The notes under the pieces were generated by a model. The model searched no databases, was not told where the DNA came from, and saw only the letters and a list, made by a program, of their open reading frames with translations. DNA of 64,000 bases from Parapedobacter pyrenivorans (GTDB taxonomy: Bacteria; Bacteroidota; Bacteroidia; Sphingobacteriales; Sphingobacteriaceae): positions 308,584 to 372,583 of the forward strand of contig NZ_BMER01000005.1 in assembly GCF_014636865.1 (NCBI RefSeq). The letters are read 5' to 3'. Positions 1-8,037 of the stretch are shown here, in pieces (positions within the stretch are counted from its first letter, which is position 1; every line of letters begins with the position of its first letter). Position numbers and translations under genes: made by a program.

Positions 1-2076
1 TTGCGGCAGCCATTGCCATGCGTAAAATGATGCGTTGGACACCTGCCATTTGTAGCCCGCAGACCAAAGCGGTTTCCATTTGTTGTTGGTGGTTACGCCA
101 AACAGGTTGGAAGCGTCCCGTCTGGCACTTGCCGTAAACACATGGTCGGTTTTGTAGGTGTAGGATGCGTTGGCGAATATCGATACAAACCGGTTCATCC
201 GGCCTGCAAAAGTTGGAGCTTGCCCCAATTGGCTATCAAACGCCATCCCTCCATAAATCGGATACCTGTTTACCATATCAATCGGTTGGGCCAGCATCAG
301 CTCATCGTCATACCCGAATGCGGCAGAAGCGTACGTAGATTCCTCGATCTGCCTGATTTCCCCTCCCGCCAGTACGATCAAGCGGTGGTTCCTTGTCCAA
401 TCCTTTGCAAAGTTGAGCTGCCCGCGTATGTTATGCGCTCGGCGGTTGCTTTCCTGCAATTGAAGGATACCGCCTAGGGGCAATGGATGGTACACATTAT
501 CGCCATTGATTTGCGTAAACCGGTTTATCTGGTTGCGTGTAGAAAATGTCTGGTCGCTGCGGTGGTTTCTGCTACCGGTTTGCTGATGTTGATACTGGTA
601 GCGCACCTCGGCATTTAAAGCCGGTACCAGTTGGTATCTTGCTGAAAGATTGATTAACAGGTCGTTTACCCGAGCAGTATTGTCGGCCAGATCGATCTCC
701 TCCAGCGGGCGGTAGTGCCAGTCAAGCAACTTGCCGCTGCCTACCGTATCCACGAATCCAAGACGATAAGTATGCTCCAGTATGGCCGGCCGGCCGTCAT
801 CGTCTACCAACCGAGCGTACGGATATACCGTTCCGGTGGCGCCGGTCCGCAGCTCGCCGAGACCATTATTCTCCGAGAGGCTGTTTACATACATGATATT
901 GGCCTGTAGCTGCAAATGCTTGATCGGATTGAAGGTGCTTTGCGTGCGTAAAGTAATGCGTTGGGAGCCATCTCCAACCTGATGATTGCGGGCCTTATCC
1001 ATTCCGCCAGCTATGAAATAGCTCAACCGGTCGCCGCCACCGTTCATATTCAGCGCATACTGCTGGGCGAGCGGTCTTTGGTACACATAATTTGCTAGGT
1101 CGTGCCGGATATCGCGTGTGCGCAGCCCATTCAGCAACCGTTGTGCCTCTTCGTCCGATAACTCACCTTGGCGCTGTTTTTCCATGATTTCCACGGCAGG
1201 TGTGATGACAGGCCAGCTAACGGTATTTGCCAAGTCGTTGTCAAATGCACCTTGCTCAAACAGGAAGTGCTCGATATCGATAAAATCCGAAGGGCTCATT
1301 TGCGGCTGGTAAAAAAGGTCCACGCGATCTTGCATGGAAACATTTGCCGTTACCGACACCGAGAACGGTTTGTTTAGTGCCGCCTTTTTGGTAGTAATGA
1401 CTACCACCCCATTACCGGCCTGTGCACCCCATATCGATGCTGCGGCAGCATCTTTTAAGAAGGTGATTCGCTCCACATCGTTTGGATTGATGTTTTGGAT
1501 ATCACCCTCATAGGGAAAATCGTCAACAACAATCAATGGTTGGGCGACTTGGGGTGATATGCTGCTTAGGCCGCGTATCCGGAAGGCTGTGTTACTTCCA
1601 CCCCGTTTGTCAAACAACATGCCGGGCACCAATCCATCAAGGCGGCTGATTACATCCTGGCTGATCTGCCGATTAAACAGCTTGCTGTCTACTTGCTCAA
1701 ACGAACCGGTAAGCCGGTCTTTTGGTAAGTTTTGATAGCCTGTTGATACCATTACTTCCTCGATGACGTTGGAGGTGCGCTGAAGGTTGATGCTTATGGG
1801 CGCAGGCGGGGGCACTTTTATCAGGGTGTCAATCGCGGAATAGCCCAAGTGCGCGATGTGTAACTGCACATTCCCGCTATCGCGGATGATAAAGGAAAAG
1901 CGGCCATTGGCATCCGTGTAAGTGCCCGACTGGCTGCTGGCTACTTTGATGGATGCCCCGTGAATGGCCGTACCATGCTGTGCATCGGTGATGGAGCCTG
2001 TAACACGATGCTGAGCAAAAAGTGTTGTGGCGTATGATACAAGGGCGATCACCGCGCCGATTATTTTAATGTTCAT
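1..2076 (-). CDS. SusC/RagA-type TonB-linked outer membrane receptor (3' end outside window)
   Basis: Outer membrane receptor that would import an oligomeric substrate with TonB energy. The frame is open from the ATG at 2076 to the window edge, about 692 residues, so the C-terminal part of the barrel is missing. In order: a signal peptide ending FAQ, a carboxypeptidase-regulatory-like domain (about residues 22-105), an EEVMVSTGY box leading into the plug, then plug motifs IRGLSS, VVDDFPYEG and LKDAAAASIWGAQAGNGVVVIT, then barrel strands. The start lies 3 nt after the stop of the upstream thioredoxin-like gene, so the two are almost certainly co-transcribed. No SusD follows inside the window. 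The substrate cannot be read from the sequence. Confidence 0.93.
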   Translation of the reverse strand, partial: MNIKIIGAVIALVSYATTLFAQHRVTGSITDAQHGTAIHGASIKVASSQSGTYTDANGRFSFIIRDSGNVQLHIAHLGYSAIDTLIKVPPPAPISINLQRTSNVIEEVMVSTGYQNLPKDRLTGSFEQVDSKLFNRQISQDVISRLDGLVPGMLFDKRGGSNTAFRIRGLSSISPQVAQPLIVVDDFPYEGDIQNINPNDVERITFLKDAAAASIWGAQAGNGVVVITTKKAALNKPFSVSVTANVSMQDRVDLFYQPQMSPSDFIDIEHFLFEQGAFDNDLANTVSWPVITPAVEIMEKQRQGELSDEEAQRLLNGLRTRDIRHDLANYVYQRPLAQQYALNMNGGGDRLSYFIAGGMDKARNHQVGDGSQRITLRTQSTFNPIKHLQLQANIMYVNSLSENNGLGELRTGATGTVYPYARLVDDDGRPAILEHTYRLGFVDTVGSGKLLDWHYRPLEEIDLADNTARVNDLLINLSARYQLVPALNAEVRYQYQHQQTGSRNHRSDQTFSTRNQINRFTQINGDNVYHPLPLGGILQLQESNRRAHNIRGQLNFAKDWTRNHRLIVLAGGEIRQIEESTYASAAFGYDDELMLAQPIDMVNRYPIYGGMAFDSQLGQAPTFAGRMNRFVSIFANASYTYKTDHVFTASARRDASNLFGVTTNNKWKPLWSAGYKWQVSNASFYAWQWLPQ

Positions 2077-2079
2077 GGT

Positions 2080-3609
2080 TTATTGAGTGTTGGTTGATAA
2101 ATACGTATATCCAATATCGGTAAGCTGAAGTGACGCTGGATTGGGATGAAATCCATTTTCGGTGAGTACAAACATGTCCATTTCGCGCTCGGCCCAGCAG
2201 AGTTCCAGTCCTTTGGCATGCAGGAAATCGTTGACGGTTTCTAATGAAGCCTCGCCCGGCGAAGGAAAGTCCAGATCAAATTCACCTTCGTATCCGGTCT
2301 CGTTTAGTATGACCGGTAAGGGTTTGTCGATGATCTGATCGATAACATCGGCTACGCCCGCAAATTTGCTGTACCTCACGTAGGTGTCTACGCCGTTTGG
2401 GAGAGAGCCAACAGTCTTTCGTTTGTCAAAGAAGCGGCTGTTTATGTTGCCGCCTATTACCCTTACCCGATCATTGCCTGCAGATACAAATCGCCTATTG
2501 GAGTCTATGGCAAAAAGAACAAGGCAGTTGACCATGCGGCGTTCTATGCTGCCGGTGAGACCGAGGTATATATCCAGATCATCTTTCATGTTGCTCCGGA
2601 TTTGCGACTCGCTCATCCCTAGGGGCGAGATGCTTTCATAGGTATAGAAGTTTTGGCGCCTTGCATCGATATCCCTGTAATCCTCGGGAAAAACATACCT
2701 TTCTGGTAATGAAGCTTCCAGTATCCGCCTTTTCGGATTGAGGGGCAATGCCGATCGCAACCCTATCGTGTAGAGCTTGGCGACGAATATATTGCTGACC
2801 AAGAACCGCTTGGTTTGAGATGCTGAGTCGGTTTCCAAGCGCGTGTCGTGTGATAGCCCATCGATGAATCCACTCAACGCCCGATGGTAAACACCATTGG
2901 TGATAGCGGCATCTCGGTATTGCTCGGCGACCTGCAATAACGGCTGTTGTAAGCTCTGCCTTTTCGGAGGGATGTATACGTCGGGTTTCCCGGCGAGCAA
3001 CTCCTCAATCACACGTTTATTGAGGTATTCGGCCATAGTGATTGCCCTTACTTTGGCCTTCTCGTCTATCAAAACGATATGTGGCAACGTCTGCGATGGG
3101 AATACCTCGTACAGCGCATCGCCTTTGGTGATGGATGAAATATGCAGGTCTTTCAAGGTGACGTTGGTTTGAAGAAACCGCATTACCCGATTGGAGTCTT
3201 CCCTTGTCACCGGAACAACAGCTAAGTTTTCGGAGAATGTGTTTTCCAAACCATGGAGATAAGGCATGTTGAATATGCAGGTCGTGCAGAAGGTACCCCA
3301 GAAATCCAATATAATCAGCTTACCCCGGTATTCATCCAGCGTAATTGTTGCTTTTCCTTCCGTATGATTCACCACCTGCAATGGCTGGTGCCACAAGTAT
3401 TCGGGGATGGTATCCCCGATTTGCAGGGGAGTAGTAGTGTCTGGTAAATTGCCCGACGCGGCAGCCCCGGACTCCCCCGGAGACTGCGCGTGGGCATACA
3501 AACACATGGTCGTTAAGGCAGCCAATATGCTGCTATATCTTGGCTTTAGGTAGCTAAAGGTACAAATAATTTGGGTAAAGCAAGCTTTTAAGCGTAAATT
3601 TTGCTTCAT
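2080..3609 (-). CDS. TlpA-like thioredoxin-fold protein with DUF3738-like C-terminus
   Basis: Predicted periplasmic thiol-disulfide protein of 509 residues. A hydrophobic N-terminal segment ends near AHAQ (about residue 42). A TlpA/AhpC-type thioredoxin domain spans about residues 60-200, with redox motif CTTC inside FWGTFCTTC and a cis-Pro region TLPH. The C-terminal third (NSRFFDKRKTVGSLPNG onward, ending LELCWAEREMDMFVLTENG) resembles the DUF3738/TIGR03435 domain by eye; that is recognition, not a search result. It lies 3 nt upstream of the SusC gene. Known family pattern: Bacteroidota often pair such redoxins with TonB receptors, but the partner protein is unknown. The long N-terminus before the signal may mean the real start is downstream. 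Confidence 0.8.
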   Translation of the reverse strand: MKQNLRLKACFTQIICTFSYLKPRYSSILAALTTMCLYAHAQSPGESGAAASGNLPDTTTPLQIGDTIPEYLWHQPLQVVNHTEGKATITLDEYRGKLIILDFWGTFCTTCIFNMPYLHGLENTFSENLAVVPVTREDSNRVMRFLQTNVTLKDLHISSITKGDALYEVFPSQTLPHIVLIDEKAKVRAITMAEYLNKRVIEELLAGKPDVYIPPKRQSLQQPLLQVAEQYRDAAITNGVYHRALSGFIDGLSHDTRLETDSASQTKRFLVSNIFVAKLYTIGLRSALPLNPKRRILEASLPERYVFPEDYRDIDARRQNFYTYESISPLGMSESQIRSNMKDDLDIYLGLTGSIERRMVNCLVLFAIDSNRRFVSAGNDRVRVIGGNINSRFFDKRKTVGSLPNGVDTYVRYSKFAGVADVIDQIIDKPLPVILNETGYEGEFDLDFPSPGEASLETVNDFLHAKGLELCWAEREMDMFVLTENGFHPNPASLQLTDIGYTYLSTNTQ

Positions 3610-3689
3610 TTGTTGGTTGGTTATTAATGGTTTATAAAATCATTTGTTCACAAACCGACTCCTGCGCAAACAAGAAAAACAACCGAAAA

Positions 3690-3721
3690 TTTGCAAAAGT
3701 GGAAATGACCATCTACCTTTA
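3690..3721 (+). promoter_or_regulatory. Orphan Bacteroidota-type promoter, near copy of the 57.8 kb promoter
   Basis: TTTG at 3690-3693, a 20-bp spacer, then TACCTTTA at 3714-3721, fitting the TTTG-N19/21-TAnnTTTG consensus except for the last base. The surrounding 41 bp match 57777-57817 with only five mismatches, including the spacer, so the similarity goes beyond the core boxes. No convincing gene follows for about 700 bp; the downstream gene may have been lost or displaced when the neighbouring island arrived. Confidence 0.55.
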
Positions 3722-4098
3722 GGGTGAGAAATTTATAGACCGAAAAGCAGACAACCGCTCCTCACCTAGGCAAACCGTGCAGTTTCCTTATGGCGCAGGG
3801 TCGGTGGCTACCGGGCAGCGGCCAGTGGTGTTTATGCCAATGGCAAGCGTGGCTTAGCGCCAGTGCTTTTTTACTGCCCGATATGTCTTTCGGCCGCCTT
3901 TATTCGGGGGCACATATGATATTTTTTGTAAGTTCCTTGAACGTAACCACGCTCGGCCGTAAGGTAGAGCGGAATTGAGGAACGCCTGCAAACGAGTTGC
4001 AAGGATAATGGGATTGGAGGTTTGGTTTTCTCGTTTTCATAATTTGATGGTTTTGAAAACGGGCCTCATGTGACGAAGCGAATTGGTTAAAACCAAAA
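3722..4098. other. Intergenic stretch without a convincing gene
   Basis: This stretch holds only short open frames. One on the minus strand starts with ATG at 4040 and could encode a 46-residue basic peptide (MKTRKPNLQSHYPCNS...), ending at 3900. It lies downstream of the structured element at 4099-4195 when read on the minus strand, so a leader-RNA-plus-small-protein arrangement is possible. It has no recognisable domain and no clear ribosome binding site. I list it as unexplained rather than as a gene. Confidence 0.4.
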
Positions 4099-4195
4099 GG
4101 GTGGGCTTCGCTACTTTTGCCGAGAGGTACTGTCGAACCCATTCTCTAACCCGAAGGTTGGAGTTACCCACAAAAGGTCATCGCTAGGCCCACCC
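4099..4195 (-). ncRNA. Putative structured RNA or DNA element (nested inverted repeats)
   Basis: A 97-nt block closes with GGGTGGGC (4099-4106) against GCCCACCC (4188-4195). Inside it, CTTTTG (4114-4119) pairs with CAAAAG (4171-4176). Within that, a UUCG-type hairpin AACC-TTCG-GGTT and a second arm GAGA...TCTC are visible on the minus strand. The internal loop between the first two stems carries TCGCTA on both sides. The nesting is too extensive for chance, but I cannot assign it to a known RNA class; it is not a tRNA, tmRNA, SRP RNA or RNase P RNA that I recognise. Strand is uncertain because stems read both ways; minus is preferred because it gives the UUCG loop. Confidence 0.45.
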
Positions 4196-4405
4196 TTCTG
4201 GATGGTATCCGCAAAGATACGAATATCCAGTTAGGTGGAGAACTAACGGCCTCATCGCGGGTGAATTTGACAGTTTTCTCGGGCGCGAGACGTCGTTCAA
4301 ACTCTCTATATGGAGAGCTTATGTTTTATAAATGTCTAACTTATCATATAGCCGTAAATCATTCATTAACAAAGTATTTGATACACAAATATAATATATC
4401 GTATT

Positions 4406-4433
4406 GATATTGGAAAATATATTTTCCAATATC
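4406..4433. promoter_or_regulatory. Perfect 28-bp palindrome upstream of HTH-like gene (operator candidate)
   Basis: The left half GATATTGGAAAATA is followed directly by its exact reverse complement TATTTTCCAATATC, with no spacer and no mismatch. It ends 12 bp before the ATG at 4446 of an HTH-like protein and overlaps the expected promoter/leader region. A dimeric DNA-binding protein, plausibly the adjacent gene product, is the natural ligand; this is inferred. Confidence 0.7.
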
Positions 4434-4445
4434 ACAATAAATAGC

Positions 4446-4967
4446 ATGCAAATGGCTGATAGCAAAGGAAATAAAAGTAAAAAAAAGCTAACCCGATTTG
4501 GACAATATCTGAATAAGAAAGGAGATGTTGACGCAATAGTTCTCGAAAGAACGGGTCTAACTCAACTCCAACTTGATAATCTAAAAGAGAATGAAAAATC
4601 CAACTTATATGGAGCCATTTTAAATGATTCAATAAGAGCTATCGTGAATGACGATGATAATGAATTTGATTTAGCATGCGATTTCATATATATAGACATC
4701 AAAATCCCTACGTATACAAAGAAAACAGAAAATGATCCAGAGCTTACAGATTTTGGAAATTATATTCAGCAATTTGTCGTAGAGAGACGAGATATAGCCG
4801 ATAAAATGGCGTTTAAGCCCGCAAAGCTTAGTAAGTTGATTTTAAAGAAGTATAACAAGACACCTTTAGGATCTGATATATTCATTTTAGCAAAGACACA
4901 TAGCCTGAGACCCAGTCAAGTTTTTAAAGATTTGTATGGAAACGGTAATCAGACTGGGAATGGGTAA
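4446..4967 (+). CDS. Small HTH-like protein with two related halves
   Basis: Hypothetical protein of 173 residues, probably a DNA-binding regulator. The frame opens earlier, at 4404, but that start would place the 28-bp palindrome inside the gene, so the ATG at 4446 (or 4452) is preferred. The N-terminal half (TRFGQYLNKKGDVDAIVLERTG then LTQLQLDNLKENEKSNLYGA) and the C-terminal half (LTDFGNYIQQFVVERRDIADK then PAKLSKLILKKYNKTPLGSD) share an FGxYI/L start and an XRE-like helix pattern, suggesting an internal duplication of a degenerate Cro/C1-type fold. No signal or membrane segment. It is AT-rich like the next genes and unlike the flanking chromosome, consistent with transfer. It may autoregulate through the palindrome. 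Confidence 0.6.
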   Translation: MQMADSKGNKSKKKLTRFGQYLNKKGDVDAIVLERTGLTQLQLDNLKENEKSNLYGAILNDSIRAIVNDDDNEFDLACDFIYIDIKIPTYTKKTENDPELTDFGNYIQQFVVERRDIADKMAFKPAKLSKLILKKYNKTPLGSDIFILAKTHSLRPSQVFKDLYGNGNQTGNG

Positions 4968-5118
4968 GAGTGGTATTGATCATCATAAGTTGCGATGACC
5001 TGTGAACAACTTTTGAGGTTTAAATTGTATCTCAAAGGACGTTTGATAATAAAGATCGATGAAATGCCACAGTCTTTTGATCAGGTTGAAGACGCAACGT
5101 CCGAGCTGGGCAAAATGT

Positions 5119-5214
5119 TGGAGCACCAGTGAACTGCAATAACTGCTTGGTTACGGAAAATGGGAAGATTTCGAGAAAGTAATCGACAAAGCAAAAGATT
5201 TAGACAAAATGCCG
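5119..5214 (+). pseudogene. Fragment of a DinD-type gene
   Basis: One frame reads WSTSELQ, a stop, then LLGYGKWEDFEKVIDKAKD. This is the conserved N-terminal block of DinD (compare WKARTLAKVLGY in the intact dinD at 16444). An in-frame TAA sits inside the motif and nothing DinD-like continues after it, so this is a relic. The surrounding 4968-5301 has no other gene that I can support. It links this island to the dinD-rich zone at 13-24 kb. Confidence 0.6.
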
Positions 5215-5301
5215 TGGAAAGCGTTCCTCATCATTTTTCTGATGTCAGGACAATGATAAATCTGGATAAATATTGAAGCTAAATTTAAAATAGAAATTTA
5301 T

Positions 5302-5928
5302 ATGCGCCGTCAAACTAAATCTTTTGCAATAATCGGTTCAATAATGCTTTTGTTGCTATTTGCCAATGCATTATTCGGACAGACACCTGTCGATTCGAAA
5401 AAGCTCGAAGAACTTACCCGTTATGAACTAATCTCTTTAGTGATCTCCGCAATTTCAGCTGTCTTCCTTCTAATTGGCTTCTACGTTACCGTTATTACTA
5501 TAAGAAAAAACCATGACTGGAATCGAAGGTACAAGTCAATGGAAGCATTGGCTGCTGCGACCGACCAATCCAGAATAGCCGACCTTCAAATCCTTAATAA
5601 ATGTCTCAAATACTCGGATTCATACGAACCAATTCAATTGGACTTGATTGATTCTAAAGTTGAGGAGAACCCTCAGCTGCTACATATTTTATTAAACCGA
5701 CTAAACATCTTTGAACTATATGCCATTGGGGTATTTAATGGAGTTTACGATGAAGAAGTCATGAAACACGCCGTAGAAGCAGTAATGGATAGGGCGTATT
5801 TTCGGTTCGAGAATTTCATAAAGCGACGTAAGGAGAGCAATTCTACTTTCTGCGAACATTTTGAGTCTATTGTCATTAAGTGGCGAAATGACAAACGTAA
5901 AGTAATTCCGAGGAGAAAAACTGCCTAA
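5302..5928 (+). CDS. Membrane protein of DUF4760 type
   Basis: Protein of 208 residues with two hydrophobic segments, at about residues 9-27 (with FGQ after it) and 44-67, followed by a soluble helical part. The block LLNRLNIFELYAIGVFNGVYDEEVM is characteristic of the DUF4760 family as I recognise it. DUF4760 proteins are membrane-anchored, of unknown biochemistry, and often sit in phage-defence or mobile regions. Here it is followed 27 bp later by an HNH nuclease gene in the same direction. A membrane-associated effector is possible but unproven. Confidence 0.65.
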   Translation: MRRQTKSFAIIGSIMLLLLFANALFGQTPVDSKKLEELTRYELISLVISAISAVFLLIGFYVTVITIRKNHDWNRRYKSMEALAAATDQSRIADLQILNKCLKYSDSYEPIQLDLIDSKVEENPQLLHILLNRLNIFELYAIGVFNGVYDEEVMKHAVEAVMDRAYFRFENFIKRRKESNSTFCEHFESIVIKWRNDKRKVIPRRKTA

Positions 5929-5955
5929 TAAGGTTTAAGCAAACCAACTTAGCAA

Positions 5956-6645
5956 ATGAGAAACCCGAAGTGGCATAAGGACGAATTGATACTTGCACTT
6001 GACTTGTACTTCAAGTTGGAGCCTGGACAGATTCATGCGCGGAATCCAGCCACTATTGAGCTTTCTCAGGCTTTGAACACTTTGCCTTTTTCCGCGACAA
6101 AAACGGATGCCGAACGATATCGCAATCCTAATGGGGTAGGGCTTAAGCTAAGTAATTTTTTGGCGATAGATCCAGATTACAAAGGAAAGGGTATGCAGTC
6201 CTACAGTAAGCTGGACGAACAGGTCTTTAATGAGTTTAGAAATAACCGAGCGTTGCTTCGGAGGCTCGCAAATAATATCACAGCTACACTCGCACATGAA
6301 AAGCTGGTCGAAGAGTTGAAAGCGCCTATAGCGGAGGATGAGGAAGACGAGTATTCTGCGCCTGAAGGCAGGTTACTTTATAAGCTTCACCGCTACCGTG
6401 AGCGCAACAGAACACTTGTCAATAAAAAGAAAAAAGAACATTTAAAGAAGCATGGTTCGCTTTCTTGCGAATTGTGCACATTCGATTTCGAAAAGACTTA
6501 CGGTGATGTAGGGAGAGGGTTCATTGAATGCCATCACCGTACACCGCTATCAGAATTAACACCGGATACAAAAACGACATTAAACGACCTTATGCTCATC
6601 TGCTCGAATTGTCATCGGATGGTGCATAGGGGGTGGACAACCTGA
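5956..6645 (+). CDS. HNH endonuclease (McrA-like)
   Basis: Predicted DNA endonuclease of 229 residues. The C-terminal HNH domain is clear: C171-x2-C174, then ECHHRTPL (191-198), then DLMLICSNCHRMVH (211-224), giving the zinc cysteines and the HNH active-site histidines. The N-terminal 130 residues (KWHKDELILALDLYFKL; LSNFLAIDPDYKGKGM) match the N-terminal module found before HNH domains in putative type IV/McrA-like restriction proteins. It sits between the DUF4760-like gene and the ParB-fold gene on the same strand. Whether it cuts modified DNA is not shown by sequence. Confidence 0.85.
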   Translation: MRNPKWHKDELILALDLYFKLEPGQIHARNPATIELSQALNTLPFSATKTDAERYRNPNGVGLKLSNFLAIDPDYKGKGMQSYSKLDEQVFNEFRNNRALLRRLANNITATLAHEKLVEELKAPIAEDEEDEYSAPEGRLLYKLHRYRERNRTLVNKKKKEHLKKHGSLSCELCTFDFEKTYGDVGRGFIECHHRTPLSELTPDTKTTLNDLMLICSNCHRMVHRGWTT

Positions 6646-6754
6646 ACAGTATGACATACGAAGAAGGAACAGAATATTTGTTACGAGCGATACAATGCAT
6701 TTGTCAGCTTTAAGCGACTAGATAGTTGTGCTTATATAACATCAAATTTTTAAG

Positions 6755-6785
6755 CCATTAAGTCTTATGCAACCATTAAGTCTTA
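6755..6785 (+). promoter_or_regulatory. 13-bp direct repeat just upstream of the ParB-fold gene
   Basis: CCATTAAGTCTTA occurs exactly at 6755-6767 and again at 6773-6785, an 18-bp period, ending 7 bp before the ATG at 6793. It could be an operator or simply a short tandem duplication. The 147-bp gap before the gene otherwise contains only a 20-codon open frame (6650-6712). Confidence 0.5.
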
Positions 6786-6792
6786 CACAATT

Positions 6793-8034
6793 ATGACAAC
6801 GGAAAATAGAATCACGGCAATTAACAATGCCACATCAACAGGAGAAAAAAAAACAATTCGATATAAACACGTTGATCATCTGCTTGATGTCAAACAAATC
6901 CCCTTAGGAGCATTACTCTATAATCCATATAATGGACGAATCCGAAGCTTGATTAAATCTTTCGAGTCAGCTCAACAGCGAGAAATTAATAACGAGGACG
7001 AAAAAGATATTGAAATAATCGAACAATACCTATACGACTCGGCCAAAGGAAAGAATGATAAAACGCTAGAAAGCCTACGCGAAAATGGGCAACAAGAGGT
7101 TGGTATTGTAACCAAGGATGGCGTAATTATCGACGGCAACAGGCGAGCATGTCTACTTAATATCATCCGAAAAGGAGATGAATCTAGAAACTATTTCAAA
7201 GCGGTAGTCCTTCCTGACCAATTAAAAGACAATGAAAGGGAAATCACTCTTCTAGAAACCCGATATCAAATGGGTGTAGACAGCAAAGTGGATTACAATC
7301 CTATTGAAAAGTATATTAGATGCTACGAATTGAAAGAGGATCATGATTTAGACTTAAGTGAGATTGCTGAAATAATGGCCGAAAGCGAGCCTCAAATTAC
7401 AGCATGGTTGAGTATATTTAATCTTATGGAGGAGTATCTAATATATTTAAAGACTCCTCGTATCTATACCAGATTGGAAAAAAGAGAGGGACATTTTGTT
7501 GACTTACTTAATTATCTAAATCAGCACGAAAAAAACCTCATATTTTCAGACGATGATTTGGCCAAACTTAAAGAAGTGTACTTCGATTATATCAGACTTG
7601 GTATCCCGGTATTAAGAGCGAGAGTAATTGGGCGGCCAACGGGGGCTAATAGTTTCTTCTCGAGGAAGGAAATTTGGAACGACTTTATAAAAGACCATAC
7701 TGAACTAAAAGCTAGTTATACAGATTTGAGTTTTGACGGGATAAGGGCGAAAAACCCGTCATATTCTAACGAAGATGTAATTAGACAAATTGATAACGCT
7801 TGGAAAGATACTTTGGAAGATTCCTTAATCGAAAACCTCTCTTATTATGAATCCGATTTAAAAGACTTAATAGAAACATATGCACCGCTTAAACTTTTGC
7901 AACGCATTCAAAATAATGTAGATAGAATCAATGTCGAATCTATGGAACCGACCACAAAAGAAGATGTTATTCGTTTAATTAATAAAATACAAAGTAAACT
8001 AACTAACTTGTTACACCTAGTCAACCAAAATTAA
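6793..8034 (+). CDS. ParB/sulfiredoxin-fold protein of a probable defence pair
   Basis: Protein of 413 residues with a ParB/Srx-like N-terminal domain. The diagnostic box is IVTKDGVIIDGNRRACLLNI, with IDGNRR at residues 113-118, corresponding to the nucleotide-binding GxRR-type motif of ParB-N proteins. The middle part (LDLSEIAEIMAESEPQITAWLSIFNLMEEYLIYL, about 185-220) looks like the HTH that follows ParB-N. The C-terminal half is helical and unrecognised. Strongly AT-rich. The gene ends 3 nt before the hydrolase at 8038, implying one transcript and a joint function. No partition partner (ParA) is present, so chromosome segregation is unlikely; a CTP/ATP-sensing role in defence is an inference. 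Confidence 0.75.
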   Translation: MTTENRITAINNATSTGEKKTIRYKHVDHLLDVKQIPLGALLYNPYNGRIRSLIKSFESAQQREINNEDEKDIEIIEQYLYDSAKGKNDKTLESLRENGQQEVGIVTKDGVIIDGNRRACLLNIIRKGDESRNYFKAVVLPDQLKDNEREITLLETRYQMGVDSKVDYNPIEKYIRCYELKEDHDLDLSEIAEIMAESEPQITAWLSIFNLMEEYLIYLKTPRIYTRLEKREGHFVDLLNYLNQHEKNLIFSDDDLAKLKEVYFDYIRLGIPVLRARVIGRPTGANSFFSRKEIWNDFIKDHTELKASYTDLSFDGIRAKNPSYSNEDVIRQIDNAWKDTLEDSLIENLSYYESDLKDLIETYAPLKLLQRIQNNVDRINVESMEPTTKEDVIRLINKIQSKLTNLLHLVNQN

Positions 8035-8037
8035 TTA

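Noticed and set aside
3790-3978. Plus-strand 62-codon frame downstream of the orphan promoter
   Set aside because: Composition rich in Trp, Gly and Ser with no domain or ribosome binding site; looks like a chance frame.
4099-4195. tRNA or tmRNA because of GGTTCGA-like and TTCGGGTT sequences
   Set aside because: No acceptor stem, anticodon arm or tag reading frame can be drawn; the stems nest instead.
6793-8034. ParB-fold gene as evidence of a plasmid origin or chromosome partition locus
   Set aside because: No ParA, no parS palindromes and no replication protein nearby.
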